Of a stretch of 64,000 nt of DNA, positions 16,692-24,860 are shown piece by piece. Positions within the stretch are counted from its first letter, which is position 1; the number at the start of each line of letters is the position of its first letter. The stretch lies in assembly GCF_006864135.1 (NCBI RefSeq), contig NZ_SADV01000006.1, forward strand, positions 124,001 to 188,000, read 5' to 3'. The notes below the pieces were generated by a model. The model was not told where the DNA came from and made no database searches. It worked only from the letters and a program-made list of their open reading frames with translations. Origin of the DNA: Lysinibacillus sphaericus (GTDB lineage Bacteria; Bacillota; Bacilli; Bacillales_A; Planococcaceae). Both the position numbers and the translations under genes were made by a program.

Positions 16692-18263
16692 ATGGGAAGA
16701 AAAATTTGGGTGTTTGATACAACTTTACGTGACGGCGAGCAAGTGCCTGGTGCAAAACTAAATTTATATGAAAAAGTAGAGATTGCACAGCAACTCAAAA
16801 AATTAGGCGTCGATATTATCGAGGCTGGTTTCCCGGCTTCATCACAAGGAGATTTTGATGCAGTTAAAGCTGTCGCACAAAAAGTTGGTCATACGAATGA
16901 CATTATGATTACTGCTTTAGCACGTGCTGTACAGGCAGATATCGATGCTGTTTATAACGCTGTAAAATACGCTGAAAATCCTATGATTCATATGGTGCTC
17001 GGTACTTCTGATATTCATGTTGAGAAAAAATTTAGCAAATCCAAGGATCAAATTCTACAGATTGGTGTTGATGCAGTAAAATATGCGAAAACTCTTCTAC
17101 CACAAGTCCAATATTCAACAGAAGACGCATCTCGTTCAGATTTCGAGTATCTTTGGAAAACCATCGAAGCCGTAATGAAGGCTGGTGCAACAATGATTAA
17201 TGTACCTGACACAGTCGGCTTTGCAGAACCAGAAGAATTTGGATCGATGATTTATAAACTAAATGAGCGTATGAAAAATCTAAACGATAGTGTTTTGTTG
17301 AGTGTTCATTGCCATAATGATCTTGGTATGGCCACTGCTAACACGCTTGCTGCGATTAAAAACGGCGCGGATAAAGTAGAATGTACAATTAATGGCATTG
17401 GTGAACGCGCAGGAAATGCAGCATTAGAAGAAGTTGTCATGGCATTGAAAACACGTGGCTCTGTATACAATGCTGAGACACGTATTAACACAAGAGAAAT
17501 TATGAATACATCTCGTCTTGTTTCAAGCTTTATGGGCTTAGACGTACAAGTAAACAAAGCGATAACTGGGGATAATGCTTTTGCCCATTCCTCTGGTATT
17601 CATCAAGACGGCCTTCTAAAATCTCGCGATGCTTATGAAATTGTACATCCAGAAGATGTAGGTCTTGACGATATGGAGCTAGTCCTTACGGCTCGCTCTG
17701 GGCGTCACGCGGTGAAAAATGCCCTTGAAAAACTTGGTTTTTCCAATCTTTCAGCAGATGAGTTTGAAGGAATTTTCGAAGGCTTCTTAAAGCTTGCGGA
17801 CGCAAAAAAAGAAGTTTACGATCACGATTTATATGTTATTGTGGAAAGCTATTATGAAAAACATGACGCAAACAATGCTAATGCCACACATTATAGTGAT
17901 CAGTTCTTTGACTTCGATGATTTACAAGTCGTCAGCAACGCAAGCTTCCCTTCAGCAAGTGTGAAAGTACGTAAAGGAGGGCAGATATTTAAAGCAAGTG
18001 CAGTTGGCTCAGGTCCGATTGATGCCCTATATTCTGCCATCGCAGAAATTACAAACATTGATGTAAAACTTGTAGAATATAATATCAATAGCGTTTCCCG
18101 TGGTAAAGAAGCGCTTGGAAAAGTAAAAATTACAATCGAGCATGAAGGTGAAAAATATATCGCAAAAGCGGCAGATACAGATATTTTAAAAGCGAGTGCG
18201 CTAGCTTATATTAATGCCATCAATAGTATTGTTGTCGCTAAATTAACGCCTGTTATGAACTAA
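16692..18263 (+). CDS. leuA: 2-Isopropylmalate synthase
   Basis: A 523-residue enzyme that condenses 2-oxoisovalerate with acetyl-CoA, the first step of leucine synthesis. The TIM-barrel domain shows FDTTLRDGEQVPGA (metal Asp and substrate Arg), the metal-binding SVHCHNDLGMATANT and NGIGERAGNAALEE. The last 130 residues form the LeuA allosteric domain that binds leucine. The ATG at 16692 has AAGGAG 9 nt upstream; a TTG at 16686 is too close. It is under a T-box leader. leuBCD do not follow it: a repeat and a terminator come next, so it is a stand-alone leuA. Citramalate synthase is the main alternative but the T-box argues against it. Confidence 0.9.
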   Translation: MGRKIWVFDTTLRDGEQVPGAKLNLYEKVEIAQQLKKLGVDIIEAGFPASSQGDFDAVKAVAQKVGHTNDIMITALARAVQADIDAVYNAVKYAENPMIHMVLGTSDIHVEKKFSKSKDQILQIGVDAVKYAKTLLPQVQYSTEDASRSDFEYLWKTIEAVMKAGATMINVPDTVGFAEPEEFGSMIYKLNERMKNLNDSVLLSVHCHNDLGMATANTLAAIKNGADKVECTINGIGERAGNAALEEVVMALKTRGSVYNAETRINTREIMNTSRLVSSFMGLDVQVNKAITGDNAFAHSSGIHQDGLLKSRDAYEIVHPEDVGLDDMELVLTARSGRHAVKNALEKLGFSNLSADEFEGIFEGFLKLADAKKEVYDHDLYVIVESYYEKHDANNANATHYSDQFFDFDDLQVVSNASFPSASVKVRKGGQIFKASAVGSGPIDALYSAIAEITNIDVKLVEYNINSVSRGKEALGKVKITIEHEGEKYIAKAADTDILKASALAYINAINSIVVAKLTPVMN

Positions 18264-18264
18264 A

Positions 18265-18375
18265 TAGATTATGCCTCGGCATAATTGCCGCTGTCTCACA
18301 GATAAATTGCCACAAGACTTGGCGTTCTTAGACTGAGTCCCTCTATTTCAATGGATGTTTGAACATCGTTGAAAA
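18265..18375 (+). repeat. Dispersed repeat, family B copy 2
   Basis: It runs from ATAGATTATGCCTCGGCATA through CCGCTGTCTCACAGATAAATTGCCACA and GGCGTTCTTAGACTGAGTCCCTCTATTT to the hairpin ATGGATGTTTGAACATCGTT. Copy 3 at 30697-30808 matches along its whole length. It sits between leuA and its terminator. Confidence 0.75.
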
Positions 18376-18381
18376 AAGCTA

Positions 18382-18414
18382 AAAGCAGTATGACATTATT
18401 GCGTCATACTGCTT
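18382..18414. terminator. Terminator between leuA and the convergent metG paralogue
   Basis: AAAGCAGTATGAC pairs perfectly with GTCATACTGCTTT around seven bases, with T-rich sequence after it on the plus strand and AGCTTTT on the other. Confidence 0.85.
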
Positions 18415-18423
18415 TCATTTTTC

Positions 18424-20058
18424 CTATCGACTACCCTCTACTAACTTTTGATATTCCTCTTCAATTAATTCAACATCAAGACGTTCAAACAGTGGTGTCA
18501 CTTCACTAATGCTTGCTGGTAATTCCACTTGTTCATGCCACATTACTTCATTGATCTCTAACATTTTTCTCACCTTCTCAGCTGAAAACGGTAAAAATGG
18601 ATGTAACAGCTGTCCAAGATTAGCAATTATATAAACACACGTTGCAAGTGTTTGATTGCTAGCTTCTACATTCTCTTTCACCTGTAGCCACGGCTGCTGC
18701 TCGTCAAAATAGCGATTAGCTGCACGAATGTATTCAAAAATAGCCTCTAAAGCTTGTTTAAAATGACCCGCTTCTAGTTGAATCCCAACATCATTAAATA
18801 GCTGAATCGTATTTTTTCGAATAATGGCATCTATCTCGGCTTGAGGCACTTGACGATCAAACGATTTTTCTAAAAACTTCAATGTTCGATTGACAAAATT
18901 ACCATAAGCACCAAGTAATTCGCCATTATGGCTATAAATAAATTCTCGCCAAGAGAAATCAGTATCACGATTTTCTGGCGCATTCATTGTTAAAAAATAA
19001 CGAACAGAATCAGCATCGTATCGACTCAAAATATATGGCACCCATACCGCCCAGTTTTGGCTCGTCGATAATTTCCGTTTTTCTAATGTCAAATATTCGT
19101 TTGATACAATATGTGTAGGTAAAGCCTTTGCCCCTATCCCCATAAGAATGGCTGGCCATATAACTGTATGGAACGGAATATTGTCTTTACCATGCACATA
19201 ATACGAAATCGTTTCTTCATTCCACAAATCTTCAATAGCTATTTGATGCTGCTTCGCCCATTCAATACTCGCTGTTAAGTAACCCGCTACTGCTTCAATC
19301 CACACATATATTTTTTTGCCTTCAAAACCTGGTACTGGCACATCGATACCATTTGGTAAATCCCTTGTTACTGCGCGGTCTGGTACCCCTTCTGCCAAGT
19401 AACGTTCTGTTAAACCTAAAGCATTGTCTCGCCAGCGTTTTTCCGCCTTAGCCTCCGCTAAATAAGTCTCCAATCTCCCTTGAAACTGACTAAAAGCAAA
19501 ATAAAAATGCTCTGTCCCCTTGATAATTGGCTCATTCCCACAAATTTTACAGTGTTTATCGATTAAATCGAGCGGGTCTAAAATTGTTGAGCAATGATCA
19601 CATTGATCACCACGCGCCTTCGCACCACAGTTTGGACAAATCCCCTCTACAAATCGGTCCGGTAAAAACTGCTTATCTGTTTCACAGTATGCTTGTTCAA
19701 TTTTCTTTTTATATAAAAATTTGTTCGCTAGCAGCTGTGAAAAAATTGCCTGAACAGATTCATGATGGTGCTGCGCATCTGTTCGCGTATACATATCGTA
19801 AGTAAATCCTAAATCATTGAAGCATCTTGAAAACTCTTCATGATAATGATTAGCAATTGCTTCCGTTGTCGTATTTTCCTGCGCAGCTCGAATTGAGATT
19901 GGTGTACCATTACAATCACTTCCCGAAACATATAAAACCTTCTCGCCCTTTTGTCGGTAATATCTAGCCAAAATATCACCCGGTAATAATGCAGCAACAT
20001 GCCCTAAATGCAAAGAACCATTTGCATATGGCCACGCGCCTCCAATAACAATTGTCAT
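18424..20058 (-). CDS. metG: Methionyl-tRNA synthetase, second type
   Basis: A 544-residue class I synthetase that charges tRNA-Met. The HIGH motif reads SLHLGH near residues 15-20. A double zinc knuckle follows (CPNCGA, CDHC, CKICG), which is typical of the four-cysteine-pair type rather than of the main Bacillus MetRS. The KMSKS loop is the variant KLSTS. It lacks the C-terminal tRNA-binding EMAP-like domain of the housekeeping enzyme (about 650 residues). It is preceded by a T-box with an ATG specifier, so it is made when charged tRNA-Met is scarce. Probably an auxiliary or inhibitor-resistant isoform. Confidence 0.9.
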   Translation of the reverse strand: MTIVIGGAWPYANGSLHLGHVAALLPGDILARYYRQKGEKVLYVSGSDCNGTPISIRAAQENTTTEAIANHYHEEFSRCFNDLGFTYDMYTRTDAQHHHESVQAIFSQLLANKFLYKKKIEQAYCETDKQFLPDRFVEGICPNCGAKARGDQCDHCSTILDPLDLIDKHCKICGNEPIIKGTEHFYFAFSQFQGRLETYLAEAKAEKRWRDNALGLTERYLAEGVPDRAVTRDLPNGIDVPVPGFEGKKIYVWIEAVAGYLTASIEWAKQHQIAIEDLWNEETISYYVHGKDNIPFHTVIWPAILMGIGAKALPTHIVSNEYLTLEKRKLSTSQNWAVWVPYILSRYDADSVRYFLTMNAPENRDTDFSWREFIYSHNGELLGAYGNFVNRTLKFLEKSFDRQVPQAEIDAIIRKNTIQLFNDVGIQLEAGHFKQALEAIFEYIRAANRYFDEQQPWLQVKENVEASNQTLATCVYIIANLGQLLHPFLPFSAEKVRKMLEINEVMWHEQVELPASISEVTPLFERLDVELIEEEYQKLVEGSR

Positions 20059-20100
20059 CCTAAGTTGCTCCCCTCAACAAAATTGTAAAAAAGTGTATAA

Positions 20101-20397
20101 AAAAACGCCCTAATCAAAATTGATTAGGACGAGTATACCCGTGTTACCACCTATATTTACAAATAGCTCACACTATTTGCCGCCATCAGTGCGTCTCATT
20201 CAAATTTTTAATGAGAGATACTGCCGCTGTTGTAACGAGTGCCCATCTCGTCGTAATCTACTTGCAAACTTGCTTTCGGTACGAAGCTCAAAGGTCATTT
20301 TCAAAAGGGGGCATTTACCTCATTTCCACCAACAGAGGCTCTCTATATAATGCTTATCCAATTTACTTTTCCTTATCAATGCTCTTACTATAGATTT
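20101..20397 (-). ncRNA. T-box riboswitch (methionine) upstream of the second metG
   Basis: Read on the minus strand the leader holds a stem I region, the specifier context GAAAATGACCTTTGAGC with ATG at 20298-20296, the T-box AGGTGGTAACACGGG, and a terminator CGTCCTAATC with GATTAGGGCG followed by seven T (20101-20133). The specifier ATG agrees with the downstream methionyl-tRNA synthetase. The T-box core is TGGTAACACG instead of TGGTACCGCG, a known variant. Confidence 0.9.
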
Positions 20398-20402
20398 CCT
20401 CC

Positions 20403-20431
20403 ATTTTACTCTTTATGCCGTTGAATTGCAA
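20403..20431 (-). promoter_or_regulatory. Candidate promoter of the metG T-box transcript
   Basis: On the minus strand TTGCAA is followed after 17 nt by TAAAAT, giving a start near 20397. The CGATAAA array begins 8 bp upstream of the -35. Confidence 0.5.
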
Positions 20432-20438
20432 TGCATGT

Positions 20439-20550
20439 CGATAAATTGCTCTTAGTTCTCGATAAACTGAAAAACTTAGGCGATAAATCATTCAATCTTC
20501 TCGATAAAACGAAAAAGTTGGGTGATAAATCAGAAAATGTAGTCGATAAA
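20439..20550. repeat. Six-copy CGATAAA array with exact 21-bp period
   Basis: CGATAAA (TGATAAA once) starts at 20439, 20460, 20481, 20502, 20523 and 20544, so each copy is exactly 21 bp from the next. The intervening 14 nt are AT-rich and partly alternate between two sequences (GAAAAACTTAGG-like and CATTCAATCTT-like). It fills the gap between the HAD gene and the metG promoter. Two helical turns per unit would place all heptamers on one face of the DNA. Confidence 0.85.
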
Positions 20551-20553
20551 ATT

Positions 20554-21201
20554 TTATCCAAACTTTATTTCAAGCAACTCTTTTAAATTATTAATGACAA
20601 TGTCCGCTTTTCGTAATTCTGTTTCCTGCGCAAAGTCGAAACGTACGCCAACTGAAAGCAACTGATTATCCTGAGCTGCTTGAATATCAGAAGAACGGTC
20701 ACCTACTACTGCGCCGCGTTCAATGGCATTTTCCTCGATGACCTTTTTCACTAAATCAGATTTATGACCGCTCGAAATGGACTGAATACTATATGTACCG
20801 TTGATAAAACGCTGTAATTGATAGGTTTCTACAATTGCTTGTAAATACTCTGTTTGCCCATTACTGGCGATGAATAAATCATAGTTTTCTGCCAACGTAG
20901 CAAGTGTTTGCTCTGCATTTGGATATAATGCGCCCTGGCGATTACGTATTTGTTCAATAAGCTTAACATGGAATAATGCGTTGCTTTCTTCACGTGTCTC
21001 TAGCGTGTGCATAGGACATAACGTTTCCCAGACAACAGGTAATGGAACACCCATAATTTCACGGTATTTCTCTATTGGTGTTTCTCCTTGCCACAAGCCT
21101 TTTGCACGCAGCACATTAAACGTCGCCGATAATGCTGGCTCTAATATTAGATTTGTTTGAAATAAAGTACCATCCATATCAAAAATAATAGCTTTTTTCA
21201 T
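20554..21201 (-). CDS. HAD-superfamily phosphatase
   Basis: A 215-residue haloacid-dehalogenase-type phosphatase, phosphoglycolate-phosphatase-like. Motif I is IIFDMDGTLFQT with the nucleophile and acid Asp residues, motif II is LFIASNGQ, motif III is the Lys in GHKSDLVKK and motif IV is VVGDRSSDIQAA. A helical cap lies between motifs I and II. The substrate is probably a small phosphorylated metabolite. The gene is monocistronic; no terminator is seen beyond it, only the CGATAAA array. Confidence 0.85.
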   Translation of the reverse strand: MKKAIIFDMDGTLFQTNLILEPALSATFNVLRAKGLWQGETPIEKYREIMGVPLPVVWETLCPMHTLETREESNALFHVKLIEQIRNRQGALYPNAEQTLATLAENYDLFIASNGQTEYLQAIVETYQLQRFINGTYSIQSISSGHKSDLVKKVIEENAIERGAVVGDRSSDIQAAQDNQLLSVGVRFDFAQETELRKADIVINNLKELLEIKFG

Positions 21202-21272
21202 AAAATCACCCCTACGGTTATGAACGTTTTCTACTTTTTATTGTTTCTCTTTCGTGCCATTTAAATAATATA

Positions 21273-21300
21273 CCCCCTCTAGTTCTAAAACTAAAGGGGG
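21273..21300 (-). terminator. Terminator of the sigma/anti-sigma operon
   Basis: CCCCCTTTAG pairs with CTAGAGGGGG on the minus strand around TTTTAGAA, but the following sequence TATATTATTT is only moderately T-rich. Confidence 0.7.
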
Positions 21301-21309
21301 ATCCTATTT

Positions 21310-22323
21310 TTAAGGTTCTAAAGGTACCACTATTTCTAATTCCTTTATTTCCTCCCAATAACCCTGCTCGTTCGTCTTACCTGGTCTAAGTGTAAAAGAT
21401 TTCGGCATTTTCTCCATAGGAGGCAGTACTACAATAATATGATGTCCATTATCCTTGGTCGCACCCATTTGTATATTCTCCCCATCGTATAACTTTCCCT
21501 CACTATCTGTTACCTCAAACTCAAAAAATGGCCATTTATCATTTCTATCTAAATCGTTTGGATAATCTACTAGGATATCTATACGTGTCGATAGCGGTGT
21601 AAATGAAACCTTCCCAACGTTTAACTTGTATAACCCATTGTTCGTACTAGCTATTACATTTGGATAGATCTTAACAACTTCTTCCTTTAATTTTTCAAGA
21701 GTAAAATCTATATGCCAATTACCTTTGTAGCCAAATAAATCGCTTCCATCTAATGCGACTTCAATGTTATCCCCGTATATATCTGGATTTGATAAAGTTA
21801 ATTCATGATGTTCAATAATCGTGTTTTTATCTATATCATCTTGACCTGTAGAACCGATCGCAACATCTATTGGCTCCCCATTGACAGTTAGCTTATTCGT
21901 ACCTACAACCTCTTCTTTTAAAGAAACACCATTCTGCCCTGTATAAGCAACCGTAACTAATAATCTATTACCATCATATACCGCTTCTTCAACAGCCATT
22001 GTAAGACCTGCATGTTTATCCTCCTTTCCTATTTTTGTCATCAAATGATTTTGTTCAATTTTTTCAGCTGCAATATCCCCAAATTCAGCATAAATAACCC
22101 CAATATAAGGTACATTGGCCAGTGCAGTCGCTATTGTAGGGGAGAAAAATCCTGCACCTAGTAGCGCTATACATAATCCACAGGCTACTAAAAGGGGTTT
22201 TATAATTCTAATGTTCCGTTTCTTCTTTTTTGCAGCACGCATTGCCGCCTGCTCTCGCGCCATCAATTGTTGAAGTGGAATATCGATACGATCAATAAAT
22301 TGATTATTATTTTCCTTACTCAT
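21310..22323 (-). CDS. DUF4179 anti-sigma factor
   Basis: A 337-residue single-pass membrane protein. About 40 cytoplasmic residues with a basic KKKKRN stretch precede a transmembrane helix near 45-63; the rest is an extracytoplasmic DUF4179-type domain, starting SPTIATALANVPYIGVIYAEF, plus a beta-rich C-terminal part. Its start overlaps the stop of the ECF sigma gene by 8 bp, which is the usual arrangement for a sigma factor and its membrane anti-sigma factor. It probably holds the sigma factor inactive until an envelope signal arrives. Confidence 0.85.
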   Translation of the reverse strand: MSKENNNQFIDRIDIPLQQLMAREQAAMRAAKKKKRNIRIIKPLLVACGLCIALLGAGFFSPTIATALANVPYIGVIYAEFGDIAAEKIEQNHLMTKIGKEDKHAGLTMAVEEAVYDGNRLLVTVAYTGQNGVSLKEEVVGTNKLTVNGEPIDVAIGSTGQDDIDKNTIIEHHELTLSNPDIYGDNIEVALDGSDLFGYKGNWHIDFTLEKLKEEVVKIYPNVIASTNNGLYKLNVGKVSFTPLSTRIDILVDYPNDLDRNDKWPFFEFEVTDSEGKLYDGENIQMGATKDNGHHIIVVLPPMEKMPKSFTLRPGKTNEQGYWEEIKELEIVVPLEP

Positions 22324-22849
22324 ACAAGTAGCCCTCCCTTAAGACTGGTTTTAATTCTTTCTTAGCTCTATTAATATAGGACTTCACTGTTCCTTCAGGA
22401 CAGCCCAGCATTTTTGCAATCTCTTTAACAGAAAAATCATGATAAAAGCGTAACCATAAAATCGTTTTATACTTGGCATCTAGTGTTTCAAACGCCTCTT
22501 TTAAATCTAATGTATGCGTAATATTTTCAATATTTTGATGTCCAGCTAACTCTATAAATAACGCCTCGTCTCCTGAAGTAAATTTCCTTGAATCTTTTCT
22601 AATAAAATCAATAGATTTAAAAGTAACAATCTTAACAATCCACCCTGGAAAACTGCTTGGATTCTTTAATGTTTTCAATGTTGTATAGGCTTTATAAATA
22701 GATTCTTGATAAATATCAAGCGCATCCTGCTCATTTCGAACATACGAGTAGGCCGTGCGATATAATTTCTCACGCATCAAAACGATCAACTGCTCAAAGG
22801 CTTCATCATCCCCCTTTTTTGCGCTTTTAACCAATTTTTCTAGATCCAC
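22316..22849 (-). CDS. ECF-type RNA polymerase sigma factor
   Basis: A 177-residue sigma-70 family member of the ECF group. Region 2 is visible as AYSYVRNEQDALDIYQESIYKAY and the FPGWIVKIVTFKSIDFIRK segment; region 4 as YHDFSVKEIAKMLGCPEGTVKSYINRAKKEL. It resembles SigV/SigW-like factors of bacilli. The start is GTG behind AGGAG. The gene leads a two-gene operon with its anti-sigma factor and has an ECF-style promoter upstream at 22880-22906, so it is probably autoregulated. Confidence 0.9.
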   Translation of the reverse strand: MDLEKLVKSAKKGDDEAFEQLIVLMREKLYRTAYSYVRNEQDALDIYQESIYKAYTTLKTLKNPSSFPGWIVKIVTFKSIDFIRKDSRKFTSGDEALFIELAGHQNIENITHTLDLKEAFETLDAKYKTILWLRFYHDFSVKEIAKMLGCPEGTVKSYINRAKKELKPVLREGYLYE

Positions 22850-22879
22850 CTAATCTCCTCCTTCTAACTACACTTTAAA

Positions 22880-22906
22880 GTCGTTTTGGGAAATGAAAAC
22901 GTTGCA
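22880..22906 (-). promoter_or_regulatory. Probable autoregulatory ECF promoter
   Basis: On the minus strand TGCAACGTTTT (like the TGAAACNTTTT -35 of extracytoplasmic sigma factors) is followed after a standard spacing by CGAC at 22883-22880. It lies 31 bp upstream of the sigma gene. Confidence 0.6.
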
Positions 22907-22941
22907 AAAAAAAATAGATGTCCTCCATTTAGAGACACCCA
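22906..22941 (-). terminator. Terminator of fosB
   Basis: On the minus strand GGGTGTC pairs imperfectly with GACATCT around an AT-rich loop and is followed by nine T. Confidence 0.65.
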
Positions 22942-22952
22942 TTTTTTTAATT

Positions 22953-23375
22953 TTAATCAAAAAACTCCATATGCATTTTTTCCTTCTTATAGTAATCCAT
23001 TCGGTCCTGTAAAGTCCCCGTATGAAATTCGAATTTATGGCCGTCTGGATCCGTGAAGTAAATTGATTTTTTATCTCGTACATCTCTTTGTCTGCCTTCC
23101 AGAATGTTGACATTATGATGTACTAGCTTTTCATACATTTTGTCAAAATCGGCCTCCTGGATAGAAAACGCTATATGTGTATAGGATTGATGTATGTCAT
23201 TGCGTGGGATATCCTGTTCTACATTCAGGGCAAGCCACAGCCCATTTACATCTAAATAGGCTGTACTTCTACCCTTCACTAATAATTTTGCGTCAAAAAC
23301 CTTTTCATAAAATGCGATGGATTTCTCTAAATTTGACACTGAAAATAATAAATGATTTATGTTTTGGATTGTCAT
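22953..23375 (-). CDS. fosB: Metallothiol transferase FosB
   Basis: A 140-residue VOC-fold enzyme that adds bacillithiol (or cysteine) to fosfomycin. The sequence follows FosB closely: [19 protein letters not shown] with the first metal His, [11 protein letters not shown] with the second, and [20 protein letters not shown] with the metal Glu. Residues [17 protein letters not shown] form the antibiotic pocket region. The length equals the family norm. Monocistronic. It implies a bacillithiol-making Bacillales host, in line with YfiT at 33414. Confidence 0.92.
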   Translation of the reverse strand: MTIQNINHLLFSVSNLEKSIAFYEKVFDAKLLVKGRSTAYLDVNGLWLALNVEQDIPRNDIHQSYTHIAFSIQEADFDKMYEKLVHHNVNILEGRQRDVRDKKSIYFTDPDGHKFEFHTGTLQDRMDYYKKEKMHMEFFD

Positions 23376-23413
23376 TTTCGTACCCCCAACTATGAAATTG
23401 CTGCTGACTCTTA

Positions 23414-24490
23414 TTAATTTGATTTTTTGCCCTTCTTTAAGCCTTTCGCAATTTGCTTCGATTTGCGTTGCTCATTTAGCCTTGCTTGAGCATTTGTTTT
23501 GCGTTCGATAAAAGCAAGCTCTCTTTGCAATTTAAAGTAGCTTTGGAGACGTGATCGTTCAAGTACACCGTCTGTAATTGCTTGCTGTACAGCACAGTGT
23601 GGCTCCTTCTGATGTGTACAATCCCTGTAACGACAGGCCGCAGAAAGTTCCTCAATATCCTGAAAACTAGCGGATAAGCTATCACTCTGATCCCATAATT
23701 GTAGCTCCCGCATCCCAGGTGTATCAATTAAACAGCCGCCTTCTGGCAATAAAACTAACTCACGATGTGTTGTTGTATGGCGTCCCTTCGCATCATCTTC
23801 ACGAATACCTGAAACCTTCATAAGCTCCTCACAACTAAGAGCATTTGTCAATGTGGATTTCCCTGCGCCAGAAGAGCCAAGCAATGCGCCCGTCACACCT
23901 TCCGTAAATAGCGCACGAATATCTTCTAAGCCCTCACCTGACAGCGCACTAGTCACAAAAACATCTACACCAAACGCTACAGACTCAACCTCACGTATTT
24001 TACTAGCAACATCTTCACAAAGATCTGCCTTCGTCAATACAACGATCGGCTTAGCACCCGAATCCCACGCAGCTACTAAATAGCGTTCTAAACGACGAAT
24101 ATTAAAGTCTGCATTTAAGCTCATAACAAGAAGTACGATATCAACATTCGATGCTACAATCTGCTCTTGTATTTCCAGCCCCGCCGCCTTGCGGGAAAAG
24201 ACTGATTTTCGTGTAAACAATTTATGAATGATCGCCTTTTCCTCACCAGGCATTTTCTCGACTAGCACCCAATCTCCTACAGCGGGAAAATCTTCACGTG
24301 CTAATGATGTATAGGCGTAATGTCCAGCAATCGTTGCCAGCCACTCTCCTTCTTCAGCTAGTACACGATAGGAATGTTTATGCTCTAAAGTAACCCTAGC
24401 CGGCACACAATTCGCCAGCTTAGCCTCCTGCTTAAATCCAGTCATTTGCTCTTCAAAATATGGTAAAAATCCTAAAGTTGTTAAATTCAA
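23414..24490 (-). CDS. rsgA: RsgA-family circularly permuted GTPase (second paralogue type)
   Basis: A 358-residue GTPase of the RsgA/YjeQ family, which acts in late 30S ribosome assembly. An N-terminal OB-fold (about 30-100) precedes the permuted G domain, where VLTKADLCE (G4) comes before [17 protein letters not shown] (G1) and [11 protein letters not shown] (G3). A zinc site [14 protein letters not shown] follows and the tail is lysine-rich. It is longer than housekeeping RsgA (about 295) and resembles the longer second paralogue. Unusually, the gene has a 230-nt leader with a small peptide gene and a terminator, so its expression seems regulated by attenuation. Confidence 0.88.
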   Translation of the reverse strand: MNLTTLGFLPYFEEQMTGFKQEAKLANCVPARVTLEHKHSYRVLAEEGEWLATIAGHYAYTSLAREDFPAVGDWVLVEKMPGEEKAIIHKLFTRKSVFSRKAAGLEIQEQIVASNVDIVLLVMSLNADFNIRRLERYLVAAWDSGAKPIVVLTKADLCEDVASKIREVESVAFGVDVFVTSALSGEGLEDIRALFTEGVTGALLGSSGAGKSTLTNALSCEELMKVSGIREDDAKGRHTTTHRELVLLPEGGCLIDTPGMRELQLWDQSDSLSASFQDIEELSAACRYRDCTHQKEPHCAVQQAITDGVLERSRLQSYFKLQRELAFIERKTNAQARLNEQRKSKQIAKGLKKGKKSN

Positions 24491-24544
24491 GTTGTTTTCC
24501 TCCTAAATGTGAATATCCTTTGTACTCAAATTGATACTAAACAC

Positions 24545-24584
24545 AAAAAACCTTGTCTCTGCGCAATTCGGCAGTTACAAGGTT
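24545..24584 (-). terminator. Attenuator terminator in the leader of the RsgA paralogue
   Basis: On the minus strand AACCTTGT pairs with ACAAGGTT and is followed by six T. The loop contains CCGAATTGC (24571-24563), which is perfectly complementary to GCAATTCGG inside the leader peptide gene (24691-24683). Pairing of the two would open the terminator. Confidence 0.75.
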
Positions 24585-24645
24585 CACAGGCACATTTAAG
24601 AGAATATACAAATTTCCACAATTGTCATTTAAATACACAGCGTGG

Positions 24646-24720
24646 TCAATTTATATATTTTAGGCGTGTGAAACTGAACAAACCGAATTGCAGCTCGTTA
24701 AAAACGGATCTATTCATCAT
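24646..24720 (-). CDS. Leader peptide of the RsgA paralogue
   Basis: A 24-codon frame, MMNRSVFNELQFGLFSFT followed by RLKYIN and TGA, with AGGTGATG 7 nt upstream of the first ATG. It is the first frame after a strong promoter (24754-24782). The codons for LQFG contain the antiterminator half GCAATTCGG. This layout is that of ribosome-stalling leader peptides that control antibiotic-response genes. Whether it is translated is inference. Confidence 0.55.
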   Translation of the reverse strand: MMNRSVFNELQFGLFSFTRLKYIN

Positions 24721-24753
24721 GTCACATCACCTACTTCCGATTTAGTTATTTCC

Positions 24754-24782
24754 AATATAGCGAAATATTCCGAAATTGTCAA
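24754..24782 (-). promoter_or_regulatory. Sigma-A promoter of the RsgA-paralogue leader
   Basis: On the minus strand TTGACA is followed after exactly 17 nt by TATATT. The start would be near 24747, 27 nt before the leader peptide ATG. Confidence 0.8.
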
Positions 24783-24860
24783 TTATCTTCTAACAAGCAT
24801 GTATCCCCTCCCCCCCTGCATACAATAAACAAGACCACTATTGGCAAAGGAGATGTTGAA

